44,692 nt of DNA from Akkermansiaceae bacterium (lineage in GTDB: Bacteria > Verrucomicrobiota > Verrucomicrobiia > Verrucomicrobiales > Akkermansiaceae), in contig SUVJ01000010.1 of assembly GCA_015062045.1 (NCBI GenBank), forward strand, positions 1 through 44,692. Reading direction: 5' to 3'. The position numbers and the translations under genes were made by a program. Position 1 is the first letter of the stretch. Each line of letters starts with the position of its first letter. The notes beneath the pieces are model-generated. The model was not told the origin of the DNA and did not search any database. It saw only the letters and a program-made list of their open reading frames with translations. This document shows positions 32,798-41,090 of this stretch, in pieces.

Positions 32798-34345
32798 ATG
32801 AACAAGTTATTATTGATATGCATAGCAATGGCATCTGCCGTGTGGGGCGCAGAATGGCAGGGAGAAGGCCGTGAACCCGGAGATTGGACAACGGTGCCGA
32901 TTGTACGCACGGCAAGTTACCCCGGTGAACAGGGCTTGCTCGCTATGCAGGCTTTGCTACAGAAAGGGGGCAACCCGAATACAAAATCACCTGCCGGTGG
33001 TCTAACCCCGTTGCATATTGCCGCCAATTTCGGCAATGCGGAGATGGTGAAGCTCCTTTTAGAGGCCGGGGCAGATGCCCGCGCTACAGACACTAGCGGC
33101 AACAATGCCCTGCACAGCGTGGCGTGTGCAAGTGTTACCCATACCGAAAACGGAGAAGAAGCCGAGGAATGCTTGCTTGAAATCACCAAGCTGCTGGTTC
33201 ACGCAGGTGCGGATATTAACCACGCCAATGAATATGGAGTAACCCCGCTTATTGTTGCAGCCAACAACATAAGATTGTTGGTACCCCCCTTCATCCAAGC
33301 CGGGGCACGGCTGCCGCAGTCGCGTGGTGAGGATACGGAACGGCAAATAAAAGCCATACTGAATTACAATGCCGCCTATATTTTGCTGCAAAACGGGCTT
33401 AACCCAAATCTGGAGACAAAGGGCGGCATGTCCATCTTACAAATGGCGGTAGCAGCACGGGCAGAAAGCACGGTTGCCGCGCTGATAGAGAAAGGCGCCA
33501 ACGTCAATTACTGTGGCAACGGCCCCTCCGTGCTGTGGTACACCATAGACCACGATTCTTACAGCAAACGGGGGGACAGGCTCGCAATCGCCCGGCGTTT
33601 GCTGAGCGCCGGGGCAGACCCACGGCAAATGTACAACGGTAGCACCGTATTACACGACTGCGCAACATGCGGGGATGCACCGTTGCTGTACCGCTTGCTG
33701 CAACACAGCCCCGATGCCGTGGATGTGCGAACCCGCAACCAAGATACCCCCTTGGCTGTTGCCGCGAGTGTGGCTAACCCCAATATGGTGTATATGCTGA
33801 TAAGCGCCGGGGCAGATGTTAATGCCATGAACAGCGACCCCGTGGCCGGGTTATCCGCCAAGGGCTTTTGTGTGGCAGCAAAAGCTGCCGGCTCCGGCAA
33901 GGAGCATGACATTGAAACGCTGGAGCTCATTCTTGACGCCGGGGCAAATTTTGATGAGGCGGCGCAAAAGAACATCATGCACGCTGCCCTTAACAGCGGC
34001 ACCCTGCAAATGGTAAAACACCTGCTCACCAAAGGTATAGATGCCAACACCAAACTTGCCCACGGTGTGCCCTTGCTGCAAGTTGCCGTCAATAATGAGA
34101 ATCCCGCCGTGATGGCAGAGCTGCTGGCAGCCGGGGCAAATGCCAACGCCGCTAACGATGCCGGGTTGACCGCCCTGCATTGGGCTGTACAACGCTCGCT
34201 CAATGAAAGCACTTGGCAAAAAGTAGAGCTATTGCTGCGCGCCGGGGCCGGACTGTACCAAAAGGATGCCTACGGGCGCACCCCCTTGGATTGCGCCAAT
34301 GCCGCCATGGTTCAAAAACTGCGCCAAAGCGGGTATGTGAAGTGA
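32798..34345 (+). CDS. Secreted ankyrin-repeat protein
   Basis: 515 residues with a signal peptide (MNKLLLICIAMASAVWGAEW, probable cleavage after WGA). About ten ankyrin repeats with good consensus (GGLTPLHIAANFGNAEMVKLLLEAGAD, first copy near residue 67; DAGLTALHWAVQ near the end). There is no catalytic domain. It is one of the few genes here with a Shine-Dalgarno-like site, AAGGAGA 7 nt upstream of the ATG. The upstream region carries the motif also found before murA. It is convergent with recQ (9 bp apart). Confidence 0.85.
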   Translation: MNKLLLICIAMASAVWGAEWQGEGREPGDWTTVPIVRTASYPGEQGLLAMQALLQKGGNPNTKSPAGGLTPLHIAANFGNAEMVKLLLEAGADARATDTSGNNALHSVACASVTHTENGEEAEECLLEITKLLVHAGADINHANEYGVTPLIVAANNIRLLVPPFIQAGARLPQSRGEDTERQIKAILNYNAAYILLQNGLNPNLETKGGMSILQMAVAARAESTVAALIEKGANVNYCGNGPSVLWYTIDHDSYSKRGDRLAIARRLLSAGADPRQMYNGSTVLHDCATCGDAPLLYRLLQHSPDAVDVRTRNQDTPLAVAASVANPNMVYMLISAGADVNAMNSDPVAGLSAKGFCVAAKAAGSGKEHDIETLELILDAGANFDEAAQKNIMHAALNSGTLQMVKHLLTKGIDANTKLAHGVPLLQVAVNNENPAVMAELLAAGANANAANDAGLTALHWAVQRSLNESTWQKVELLLRAGAGLYQKDAYGRTPLDCANAAMVQKLRQSGYVK

Positions 34346-34354
34346 GAGACTGCG

Positions 34355-36511
34355 TTAAACTCCCTCGTAATCCTGAATCAGCTCCACAAAGGCGCGGAGG
34401 GTGGTTTGGCGGGTCCAGGGGCCAATGCCTTTAAGGCGGGCGGCGGCCTCCATGGTGGTGGGTTTAATGGTGGCCATGGCCTTCATGGTCTCAGTATTGA
34501 GGATACGGTATACGGGCAGGCGGTACTCTGCCGCAAGGTCTCGGCGCAGCTCCGCCAAGTGGTTATAGAGCTCTTTATCCATACGCCCGGCGAGCAGGCT
34601 TGCAATCATTTGCTGCCCACGGGTGGAGAACGCGGCGGATTTCGACTTACGCACGGCCTCTTTGCTCCAGCCACGGCGCACAAGGCGGGCGGGGGCTTTC
34701 TCCCTCATCACATCCTCCCCCTTGGCAGAGAGGGTGAGCAAGGGCATATCCCCGCCGGAGCTCTGCAACAACCCGCCCTCTTGCAAGGCACGGAACAGGG
34801 CTTTCATTTTGGTTTCCGTAAGCTCCGCCAAAATGCCGTAGGTAGATAAGGAGGTAAGATAGCGGTGCATGCTTGCGTTTTTGGAGCCCCGCAACATATC
34901 CATAATTTTACTGCGCCCGTATATGCCCTGCCAGGTGCCGTCCGGCAGGCGTTTGGAGGCGCGGGCTACCCCGGCCAAAGCCTTGCGTACAATCACCAGG
35001 TCCTCCCCTTGCAGCTCCTCGGCATCAGCAGGGGCCTCTGCCTTGCAAGTGTCGCAATGGCCGCAGTCGCAGGCACCCTTCTCACCAAAGTAATCCAAAA
35101 TCCACCGCTGGCGGCAACCGCCACTGTAGGCATAGCGGGTTATGGCCTCAATTTTGGCGTGGTCTCGGCGGGCTTTTTCGTCGATACGAACCTTATCAAT
35201 ATCAAGCGCGGCAAAGGCCAAGCCGGGGTTGAGCACCTTGGTGAGGCGGGTATTGCTGCCGGCAACATCACTGCGAGAAATAGCACCTGCATGGATGAGG
35301 GCAGACAGAGAGGTGCTCACGCCCATGGGGTTTACATCCTTACCCAGTTCGGCGGTCATGGCATCCACCGTCATTTGCAGCTCACCGGTGTCGGGGTTGC
35401 AACGGGCGCGCAGCAGGTTGTATACGCTGCGTATCAGCTCTACGGAGGGGTTGCTGCCCTCAAAGAAAAACTCCTGCGTTTTCAGGTCCGCATGGTTAAA
35501 CAACAGCTCACAAACGGACAACTCGCCGTCTCGCCCTGCGCGCCCGGCCTCCTGGTAGTAGGCCTCCACGCTACCGGGTATTTCAAAGTGAATCACAAAA
35601 CGAACATCTGCGCGGTCTATACCCATGCCGAAGGCGTTGGTGGCTACCACGACATCTGCCCTGCCGGAGATGAAGGCATCCTGAGAATACTCACGCTCCG
35701 CATCCGTCATGCCGGCGTGGTATGCCACAACGGTGCTGCCGTAGCCCTGAATCTCCTCAAAAACGGTCATCACATTCTTGCGGGTAGAGCAATAGATGAT
35801 GCCTTTCTTCCATTGACTTATTATTTGGCGTATTCGCTCAAACTTGGTTTTACGGCTATCGCAATGGGTGATGGCAAAGTCCAGGTTATCTCGCCCGAAC
35901 CCGCTGATAACCACCGCAGGCTCCCGCAGTTGCAGGGTTTGCAAAATATCCTGCCGCACGGTCTCTGTTGCCGTGGCGGTTAATGCCACGGTTTGCGGGT
36001 TGCCCAGCTCTTGCCGCACACGCCCCAGGCGCAGGTAATCCGGGCGAAAATCATGCCCCCATTGGCTCAGGCAGTGGGCCTCATCTATGGCCAGCAAGCT
36101 TATCTGCATGCCTTGCAACGTGCGCATGAACCCCTCATTGCCGAATCGCTCGGGGGCCACATACACGATCTTGAGTGCCCCATTACGAAAATCGTTCATC
36201 ACCTGCCGGTATTCATCCGCCCCCAGGGTGGAGTTGATGGCAGCTGCCGGTATCCCCTTGGCAATCAGCGCATCCACTTGGTCTTTCATCAACGCAATAA
36301 GCGGAGATACCACAATGGTTACCCCCTCTCGGCATAAGGCAGGTAACTGGTAGCACAAGGATTTACCGCCACCCGTCGGCATGATGGCCAGTGTATCCCG
36401 CCCCGCCATAATGGCCTCCACTATCTCATCTTGCCCCGTGCGCAGCCCCTCAAAGCCAAAGTAGTCTCTGAGTGCATCTTGCAGTGCCATGCCTGTGGGT
36501 ATTGCTCCCAT
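34355..36511 (-). CDS. recQ: ATP-dependent DNA helicase RecQ
   Basis: 3'-5' DNA helicase for repair and recombination. From 36511 it has 718 residues. Walker A is MPTGGGKS (Lys50), the DEAH box LLAIDEAHCLSQWGHDF, and motif VI EAGRAGRDG; then the RQC zinc site CRQRWILDYF...CDCGHCDTC, a winged helix, and a C-terminal HRDC domain (LAAEYRLPVYRILNTETM). The frame is open 24 codons further upstream, but a TTGCCA-17-TATACT promoter with its -10 only 6 nt before the 36511 ATG would place the transcript start at that codon. An alternative internal start is the Met at 36490. Confidence 0.95.
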   Translation of the reverse strand: MGAIPTGMALQDALRDYFGFEGLRTGQDEIVEAIMAGRDTLAIMPTGGGKSLCYQLPALCREGVTIVVSPLIALMKDQVDALIAKGIPAAAINSTLGADEYRQVMNDFRNGALKIVYVAPERFGNEGFMRTLQGMQISLLAIDEAHCLSQWGHDFRPDYLRLGRVRQELGNPQTVALTATATETVRQDILQTLQLREPAVVISGFGRDNLDFAITHCDSRKTKFERIRQIISQWKKGIIYCSTRKNVMTVFEEIQGYGSTVVAYHAGMTDAEREYSQDAFISGRADVVVATNAFGMGIDRADVRFVIHFEIPGSVEAYYQEAGRAGRDGELSVCELLFNHADLKTQEFFFEGSNPSVELIRSVYNLLRARCNPDTGELQMTVDAMTAELGKDVNPMGVSTSLSALIHAGAISRSDVAGSNTRLTKVLNPGLAFAALDIDKVRIDEKARRDHAKIEAITRYAYSGGCRQRWILDYFGEKGACDCGHCDTCKAEAPADAEELQGEDLVIVRKALAGVARASKRLPDGTWQGIYGRSKIMDMLRGSKNASMHRYLTSLSTYGILAELTETKMKALFRALQEGGLLQSSGGDMPLLTLSAKGEDVMREKAPARLVRRGWSKEAVRKSKSAAFSTRGQQMIASLLAGRMDKELYNHLAELRRDLAAEYRLPVYRILNTETMKAMATIKPTTMEAAARLKGIGPWTRQTTLRAFVELIQDYEGV

Positions 36512-36517
36512 GCCCTC

Positions 36518-36546
36518 AGTATACCATAGCGCCTCCCCATTGGCAA
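36518..36546 (-). promoter_or_regulatory. recQ promoter, leaderless
   Basis: Minus strand: TTGCCA (36546-36541), a 17-bp spacer and TATACT (36523-36518), then 6 nt to the ATG. Initiation would fall on or beside the start codon. Confidence 0.7.
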
Positions 36547-36587
36547 ATCCCAAAATGTGACAAAAAATAAGGAAAAAATGCATTATT

Positions 36588-36602
36588 TTAGAATTATTCT
36601 AA
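36588..36602. promoter_or_regulatory. PerR/Fur-type operator (7-1-7 palindrome)
   Basis: TTAGAATTATTCTAA is a perfect 7-1-7 inverted repeat, close to the PerR box consensus TTATAATNATTATAA. It lies 8 bp upstream of the -35 of the reverse rubrerythrin promoter and upstream of recQ on the other side. Derepression by peroxide is inference. Confidence 0.65.
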
Positions 36603-36610
36603 ATTTCCTC

Positions 36611-36639
36611 TTGACATTTTCCTATAATTCTACTATATT
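36611..36639 (+). promoter_or_regulatory. Reverse rubrerythrin promoter
   Basis: TTGACA (36611-36616), a 17-bp spacer and TATATT (36634-36639). The leader is about 76 nt, CA-rich and without a clear Shine-Dalgarno site. Confidence 0.7.
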
Positions 36640-36721
36640 TTGCGTGTCACCTACCTGTTAGGCGGCAAAAACAGCACATACACACACATTTCTACAAACA
36701 CACAAACCTACATACACAATC

Positions 36722-37267
36722 ATGAAAAAATACCGTTGCACCATCTGTGGCGAAGTAATCGAGAGCGAGACCATGCCCGAGGTATGCCCCGTATGCGGGG
36801 TGGACACCTTTGAGGAGATCGAGGAGGGCGTGGAGAAAGTATATGCCGACGAGCACCGCGTGGGTGTAGCCCAAGGGCTCGACGAGGAGGTAGTTAAGGG
36901 CTTGCGAGACCACTTTACGGGCGAGTGCTGCGAGGTAGGCATGTACCTTGCCATGAGCCGCCAGGCAGAGCGCGAGGGCTACCCCGAGGTGGCAGAGGCA
37001 TTTAAGCGCTACGCTTTTGAGGAGGCCGAGCACGCCGCCAAGTTTGCCGAGCTGTTGGGCGAGGTGCTTACCGCCAGCACCGAGAAGAACGTGGCCATGC
37101 GCGCCGAGGCAGAGTTTGGGGCCTGCAACAGCAAGCTTGCCATTGCCAAGCGCGCCAAGCAACTGGGCTATGATGCCATTCACGACACCGTGCACGAGAT
37201 GTGCAAGGACGAGGCTCGCCACGGCAAGGGCTTCGACGGCCTGCTCAAGCGCTACTTCGGTAAATAA
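36722..37267 (+). CDS. Reverse rubrerythrin
   Basis: 181 residues. An N-terminal rubredoxin-like domain with two CxxC pairs (CTICG at 6-10, CPVCG at 22-26) precedes the ferritin-like four-helix domain with di-iron EXXH motifs (EEAEHA, DEARHG). This order is the reverse of classical rubrerythrin. The enzyme reduces H2O2 and oxygen to water in anaerobes, with electrons passed through the rubredoxin iron. A PerR-like operator and a strong promoter upstream fit oxidative-stress control. A terminator follows. Confidence 0.93.
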   Translation: MKKYRCTICGEVIESETMPEVCPVCGVDTFEEIEEGVEKVYADEHRVGVAQGLDEEVVKGLRDHFTGECCEVGMYLAMSRQAEREGYPEVAEAFKRYAFEEAEHAAKFAELLGEVLTASTEKNVAMRAEAEFGACNSKLAIAKRAKQLGYDAIHDTVHEMCKDEARHGKGFDGLLKRYFGK

Positions 37268-37306
37268 TAATACCCGAAAAACAGCACAAGTTTCATCATA
37301 ATCTCA

Positions 37307-37347
37307 CGCCCGCTGAATCCGGCCAACGGAGCAGCGGGCGTTTTATT
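37307..37347 (+). terminator. Terminator of the rubrerythrin gene
   Basis: A 9-bp perfect stem CGCCCGCTG/CAGCGGGCG (37307-37315 and 37332-37340), then TTTTATT. Confidence 0.8.
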
Positions 37348-37370
37348 GAAAAGCGGTATATGGGGAGAAA

Positions 37371-37841
37371 TTACATTTTGCTGAGGATTTGGCGCAGCTC
37401 AAAGACAAAGGCCTGCTGCTCCTCTTGGGACATGGTGCCGGAGAGCTGAGAGCAATTGAGCTGGCCCATTTGGTCAATTTGCCAGGCAACCTTGGTGCCG
37501 GAGGGGAACTCGCACTTACCGCTGAGGATGGTGCCGGGAATCTGGATATCATCCAAGCTCATGGTGGGTTTTACGGGGGCAGCGCCGGTCATGGGGTCGG
37601 CCGCCGGGGCGGGGGCGGCAGGTTGCTCTGCCTGCGGCTGCGGGGCGGGGGCAGGCTTGGGTGCCTCTTGCTGCCGCGCAATTTCAATACCGTGGTCCAG
37701 CAACAGGAAACGCACCTCCATATAGGTGAGGTGCACGCCGCACTCGGCCACCAGGTTTTTCTGGATTCCGTTCAGGTCTATCCCCTGAGATGCCCACAGG
37801 CGCACCATCTCCAACTGCTCGGTATTAATTTTTGAACTCAT
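37371..37841 (-). CDS. Conserved-looking hypothetical protein, two domains with Pro/Ala linker
   Basis: 156 residues, no signal peptide. The N-terminal ~55 residues are helical with a Leu-rich pattern (NTEQLEMVRLWASQGIDLNGIQ) and look like a small winged or helix-turn-helix-like unit. A Pro/Ala/Gln linker spans about 58-85. The C-terminal ~65 residues read as a compact alpha/beta unit (SGKCEFPSGTKVAWQIDQMG, then QEEQQAFVFELRQIL). I do not recognise a family name or function. It is divergent from the lipoprotein pair and transcribed alone. Confidence 0.7.
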   Translation of the reverse strand: MSSKINTEQLEMVRLWASQGIDLNGIQKNLVAECGVHLTYMEVRFLLLDHGIEIARQQEAPKPAPAPQPQAEQPAAPAPAADPMTGAAPVKPTMSLDDIQIPGTILSGKCEFPSGTKVAWQIDQMGQLNCSQLSGTMSQEEQQAFVFELRQILSKM

Positions 37842-37902
37842 GGCATCATCTTACCCCCACCAAGCATGGCTTGCAAGAAAAAAGCACGTCAGAAAGACAA
37901 GC

Positions 37903-37931
37903 TTGACATGAGCAAAACGTTATTTTAGAAT
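37903..37931 (+). promoter_or_regulatory. Promoter of the first lipoprotein, leaderless
   Basis: TTGACA (37903-37908), a 17-bp spacer and TAGAAT (37926-37931), then 6 nt to the ATG at 37938. One of the clearest leaderless arrangements here. Confidence 0.75.
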
Positions 37932-37937
37932 GAGAGC

Positions 37938-38459
37938 ATGATGAGATTCCGCACCATTGCTCCGCTGATTGTAGCCCTGTTGATGAGCCAATGCCAAAGC
38001 AGCAGCACCCCGCCCGTGCTCCCCGCGCAAGAGCAGCCGGAGCCCCCGCTTGCCGCCGGAGAAATAAAGAAAATGCCCATGAGCAAAGAGGACCACGCCT
38101 ACCTGCAAGCCCTGCTGGAGCCACTGGCGGATGCCGAATCGGGCATTGCCCTATACGCAAAAGACGCCCCGGCAGATGCAGAGCCTATTTGCCGTGTAGC
38201 ACCGGCCCATTTTCAGGTGCTGGCGGCATGCCCTTACAAGGTATACACGGGTGAGCTCAGCAAGGTATTTTGCGACTACGAGCTGCGCACGGAGGAAGGG
38301 CACACCCAAACCATCTCATTAAGCAACAAGGCAGAGTATGGCATACGCGTGGGCGGCATTGCTATTTCATCCCCCACTTTCCACCATTATCTGCAAACAG
38401 TTATACGCATGCAAAAGGCAGCGGTGAAAAACGCAGAAACTGCCACTGATAAACCTTGA
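37938..38459 (+). CDS. Lipoprotein of unknown function (paralogue of the next gene)
   Basis: 173 residues. The N-terminus is a lipoprotein-like signal with Cys19 after a hydrophobic core (IVALLMSQC); Gln at -1 departs from the usual Gly/Ala/Ser. A Pro/Ser-rich linker follows, then a ~120-residue domain (SKEDHAYLQALLEPLADAES to TFHHYLQTVIRM). The domain resembles the next gene's: YGIRVGGIAISSPTFHHYLQ against YGIELTGAPAVYAPIFHDRI. No function known. An adjacent ATG at 37941 is an alternative start. Confidence 0.75.
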   Translation: MMRFRTIAPLIVALLMSQCQSSSTPPVLPAQEQPEPPLAAGEIKKMPMSKEDHAYLQALLEPLADAESGIALYAKDAPADAEPICRVAPAHFQVLAACPYKVYTGELSKVFCDYELRTEEGHTQTISLSNKAEYGIRVGGIAISSPTFHHYLQTVIRMQKAAVKNAETATDKP

Positions 38460-38484
38460 CCGCAAGGGGGGCATGTGCTAGACT
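38456..38484 (+). promoter_or_regulatory. Promoter of the second lipoprotein, overlapping the previous stop codon
   Basis: TTGACC (38456-38461), a 17-bp spacer and TAGACT (38479-38484), then 10 nt to the ATG at 38495. The -35 contains the TGA of the preceding gene. Confidence 0.6.
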
Positions 38485-38494
38485 CGCCCGCGCC

Positions 38495-39079
38495 ATGAAA
38501 AACCGAGCTTTCTCTGCAGCCGTTATCACCCCGTTACTGCTCTGCCAGTGCCACACCGGCACCCCGGCAACGCAGACCGATGCAGAGATTGACGACCCCA
38601 CCCCGGTGGCAAGCCTCAAAGCCCCCCAACGCCTGATGGGCACCTGCATGAACATGCTGAACAACACATACGTAGCCTTAACGGCAGAGGAAACGGAAGA
38701 CCTGCACAAGCTATTGCACCCGCTGTGCCATGCACAGGAGCCCATTAACGTATACTACCACGGCATTCAGTACAAAGGGGATAAGCCGCTGGTGTATTTG
38801 CTGGGAACCTTAAAGGCAGAGGATTTCATGCTGCTGGCAAGCTCTACCCAAGCCGTGACATACGGCGAGGTGACAGACGACTTTGAGCGTTACACCTTCC
38901 GCACCACCCATGGGGAAAAGGTGGAGGCCTACATCAGCAAAAGTAACCGTAATTACGGCATAGAGCTCACCGGGGCCCCCGCCGTGTATGCACCGATTTT
39001 TCATGACCGCATTATGGCCATGAGAAGCACCCTGGTGCTGCCGCCTGCGGGGTCAACCGCACAGAATGCGCAGCATTGA
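38495..39079 (+). CDS. Lipoprotein of unknown function (paralogue of the previous gene)
   Basis: 194 residues from the start at 38495 (MKNRAFSAAVITPLLLCQC). The frame is open 13 codons further upstream, but those lie in the promoter. Cys19 is the likely lipidated residue, with Gln at -1 as in its neighbour. The folded part (TAEETEDLHKLLHPL to FHDRIMAMRSTL) has the same length and pattern as the preceding lipoprotein, so the two are a tandem duplication that has diverged. Its 3' end overlaps the convergent dus gene by 27 bp. Confidence 0.75.
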   Translation: MKNRAFSAAVITPLLLCQCHTGTPATQTDAEIDDPTPVASLKAPQRLMGTCMNMLNNTYVALTAEETEDLHKLLHPLCHAQEPINVYYHGIQYKGDKPLVYLLGTLKAEDFMLLASSTQAVTYGEVTDDFERYTFRTTHGEKVEAYISKSNRNYGIELTGAPAVYAPIFHDRIMAMRSTLVLPPAGSTAQNAQH

Positions 39080-39988
39080 GTCAATATCCGTGCAGCGTCG
39101 CAGGGCGTATTCCTGCTCCGGCGTGAAATCCGCATAGCAATAAGCCAGGTATTTTTTCATGCGGTTGCAATGGCCGGCAGGCGTGCGCTTAGTGTGTAAA
39201 ATGCGGTCCGTCTCCTCCGCCAAAACGCGGTAATAGTGTTTCATTTCATCTGCCGTGGGGGCAGGCCCGCCTTTGATTTGGCGGAAGATGTAGGGATTGC
39301 GCACAGCGCCACGCCCAATCATGACCCCGGCGGGGGATATGTGGGTGAGCCAATGTTGTGCTTGCTCCGGCGTACAAATATCCCCATTACCCAACACGGG
39401 GCATGGCAAGTATTGCACAGCCCGGCACACGGCTTGAGTGCTCACGGTACCGGGCCTGTACAAATCTTTGCGGGTGCGGCCATGCAGCATGGCGTAGTCC
39501 GGGGAGGCGGCACGTATGATATCGAGTATGGCGGGCAGCTCCGCCGGGCTCTCCCACCCGGTGCGAAACTTGATACTCAACTGCCCCGCAGGCACGCATG
39601 CGCGCAAGCCCTGCACAGCCGCTTGCAAGGCAGGCAAATCTCTCAACAACCCGGCCCCTGCCCCATGGCGGTTCACCAGGGGCGCGGGGCACCCGGCATT
39701 CAGGTTAATACCGGCAACCGGCAGCTGCATCAGCCACTCGGCATCACGCATCAGCGGGGCGGCCTCTGCCCCCGCCAACTGCGCCAAGATGGGCACGCCC
39801 GTTTCATTCTCCCTTATACAGCGCAGGTTGTTTTCTGCAATGGCACAGGTGGTGGACGTGCTGCGAAAATAAGCGGTTACAAAAACATCCGGCAGCGAGC
39901 CGATGCGCGCCAGCACCCGCATGAAGGCGAGGTCTGTCACATCTTGCATGGGCGCCAGGGCCGTCAGGTGTTGTACATTGGGCAACAT
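39053..39988 (-). CDS. tRNA-dihydrouridine synthase
   Basis: Reduces uridine to dihydrouridine in tRNA with FMN and NADPH. 311 residues from ATG 39988; the frame is open into the aldolase gene, but the family's N-terminus (LTALAPMQDVTDLAFMRV) begins right after this ATG. The catalytic Cys100 is in GINLNAGCPAP, with the FMN/phosphate-binding segments NGDICTPEQA and GVMIGRGAVRNPYIF. The order of Dus subfamilies (A, B, C) cannot be decided with confidence. A terminator stem ends only 8 bp upstream of the start. Confidence 0.93.
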   Translation of the reverse strand: MLPNVQHLTALAPMQDVTDLAFMRVLARIGSLPDVFVTAYFRSTSTTCAIAENNLRCIRENETGVPILAQLAGAEAAPLMRDAEWLMQLPVAGINLNAGCPAPLVNRHGAGAGLLRDLPALQAAVQGLRACVPAGQLSIKFRTGWESPAELPAILDIIRAASPDYAMLHGRTRKDLYRPGTVSTQAVCRAVQYLPCPVLGNGDICTPEQAQHWLTHISPAGVMIGRGAVRNPYIFRQIKGGPAPTADEMKHYYRVLAEETDRILHTKRTPAGHCNRMKKYLAYCYADFTPEQEYALRRCTDIDSMLRILCG

Positions 39989-39990
39989 AG

Positions 39991-40024
39991 AAAAAAGGCG
40001 GCCGAGGCCCCTGCCCCGACCGCC
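39991..40024 (-). terminator. Terminator of the class II aldolase gene
   Basis: Minus strand: a 12-bp stem with two G-U pairs (40024-40013 and 40008-39997), a 4-nt loop, then TTTTTT (39996-39991). It begins about 14 bp past the aldolase stop, and its T-tract ends 2 bp before the dus start codon. Confidence 0.75.
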
Positions 40025-40037
40025 GAGAAAAGAAGCA

Positions 40038-40862
40038 TCAGTCTTTCTTACCGGCAATACCCATGGTATAGCCGTTGTACTCGCGCATGTTGTAAAGGGG
40101 TTGCCCCTCGGGCACGGCATAGCCGATGTTTTTGCGGATTTGCAGGAAATCTGCAATACCGGCCTCATCCACCTGGTTGAGGCCACCACCGTGCATATCT
40201 GCAAAGAGCACCATCTTGCAGTAGGCATCGGCATTCTCCATAAACCACTCGGCCTCCTCAATGTGGCGAGCCCCGGTGATAACACCGTGGTTCTCCATGA
40301 ACACTACCGTGCTCTGGTGGCAGGCTTTGGCAACGGCCTCTGCCGTCTCAGGGGAGCCGGGCGTGCCGTAGGGAGCCAGCGGAATGTGACCCAGGAAGAT
40401 GTCTGCCTCGGGGTTAATGCCATTGGGCGGAACCTTGCCGGCAAAAAGGAAGGCATTGCAGCACGGGGGGTGCGCATGGATGCAGGCGTTTACCCCCACC
40501 TCCTTCATCATGGCAATGTGGGTCTTCACCTCGCTGGTGGCAGGGCGATAGCCGCAAAGCTGCCCGGCATTCATGTCTACCAGGCAAATATCCTCCACCG
40601 TCATAAAGCCCTTGGAGCAAAGCGTGGGCGAGCACAGCACCAAATCTTTGGCAACACGCACGGAGAGATTGCCGCCATTGCCGTCCACATACTCACGAGC
40701 CCACAAACGGCGGCCCATGTCTACCATACGCTCCTTGATTACGCGAATCTCGGGGCTGTTGAAAAATGCATCGATTTCTTCACGAGTCTGCGGATCGTAG
40801 TTCTCCCACGGGAAAATACGGTTCGGCAGCTCCGGTTTGATATAAAGATCAGGATTGGCCAT
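40038..40862 (-). CDS. Class II aldolase (fuculose/rhamnulose-phosphate aldolase-like)
   Basis: 274 residues, class II aldolase/adducin fold. Zinc and catalytic residues are visible: His129 and His131 in CIHAHPP, His192 in MENHGVITG, and Glu111 in TSEVKTHIAMM; the phosphate-binding loop is GNGGNLSVR at 61-69. Family members split ketose-1-phosphates such as L-fuculose-1-P into DHAP and an aldehyde; some relatives act on other sugar acids or phosphates, so the substrate is not fixed. A link to the GH95 fucosidase is inference. A weak Shine-Dalgarno (AAAGG) lies upstream of the ATG. Confidence 0.85.
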   Translation of the reverse strand: MANPDLYIKPELPNRIFPWENYDPQTREEIDAFFNSPEIRVIKERMVDMGRRLWAREYVDGNGGNLSVRVAKDLVLCSPTLCSKGFMTVEDICLVDMNAGQLCGYRPATSEVKTHIAMMKEVGVNACIHAHPPCCNAFLFAGKVPPNGINPEADIFLGHIPLAPYGTPGSPETAEAVAKACHQSTVVFMENHGVITGARHIEEAEWFMENADAYCKMVLFADMHGGGLNQVDEAGIADFLQIRKNIGYAVPEGQPLYNMREYNGYTMGIAGKKD

Positions 40863-40873
40863 AAGTTACCTTT

Positions 40874-40902
40874 CTTTTAACAGATTGCCCCGCAAAAGTC
40901 AA
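40874..40902 (-). promoter_or_regulatory. Promoter of the class II aldolase gene
   Basis: Minus strand: TTGACT (40902-40897), a 17-bp spacer and TAAAAG (40879-40874), 11 nt before the ATG. AAAGG between the -10 and the start may act as a Shine-Dalgarno. Confidence 0.5.
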
Positions 40903-40986
40903 GAAAAAGGCAACAGTCTACCATAATATTCGCAAACAACAAAACGCCGCTTCGCCATTCTCTTACACTGCGCCAATTAACGCAAC

Positions 40987-41027
40987 ATTCCCGCGAATCG
41001 GGAGTAGCGCTCCTGATTCGCGGGAAT
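40987..41027. repeat. Hairpin, family A copy 1
   Basis: An 18-bp stem with one mismatch: ATTCCCGCGAATCGGGAG (40987-41004), loop TAGCG, and its inverted copy (41010-41027). It is related to the hairpin at 44039-44085. It lies upstream of the aldolase promoter, is not followed by a T-tract, and so is not a terminator of a visible gene. Confidence 0.75.
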
Positions 41028-41090
41028 CACAGTTAAAAGAATCATTGTAAATCTATTACAAGGGTGTTTTTTACTTGGCTATGCTAAAGA

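Noticed and set aside
39989..40285. N-terminal extension of the dihydrouridine synthase frame into the aldolase gene
   Set aside because: The extension is antisense-like in composition and out of family; the aldolase terminator lies in it, and the family's N-terminus begins at 39988.
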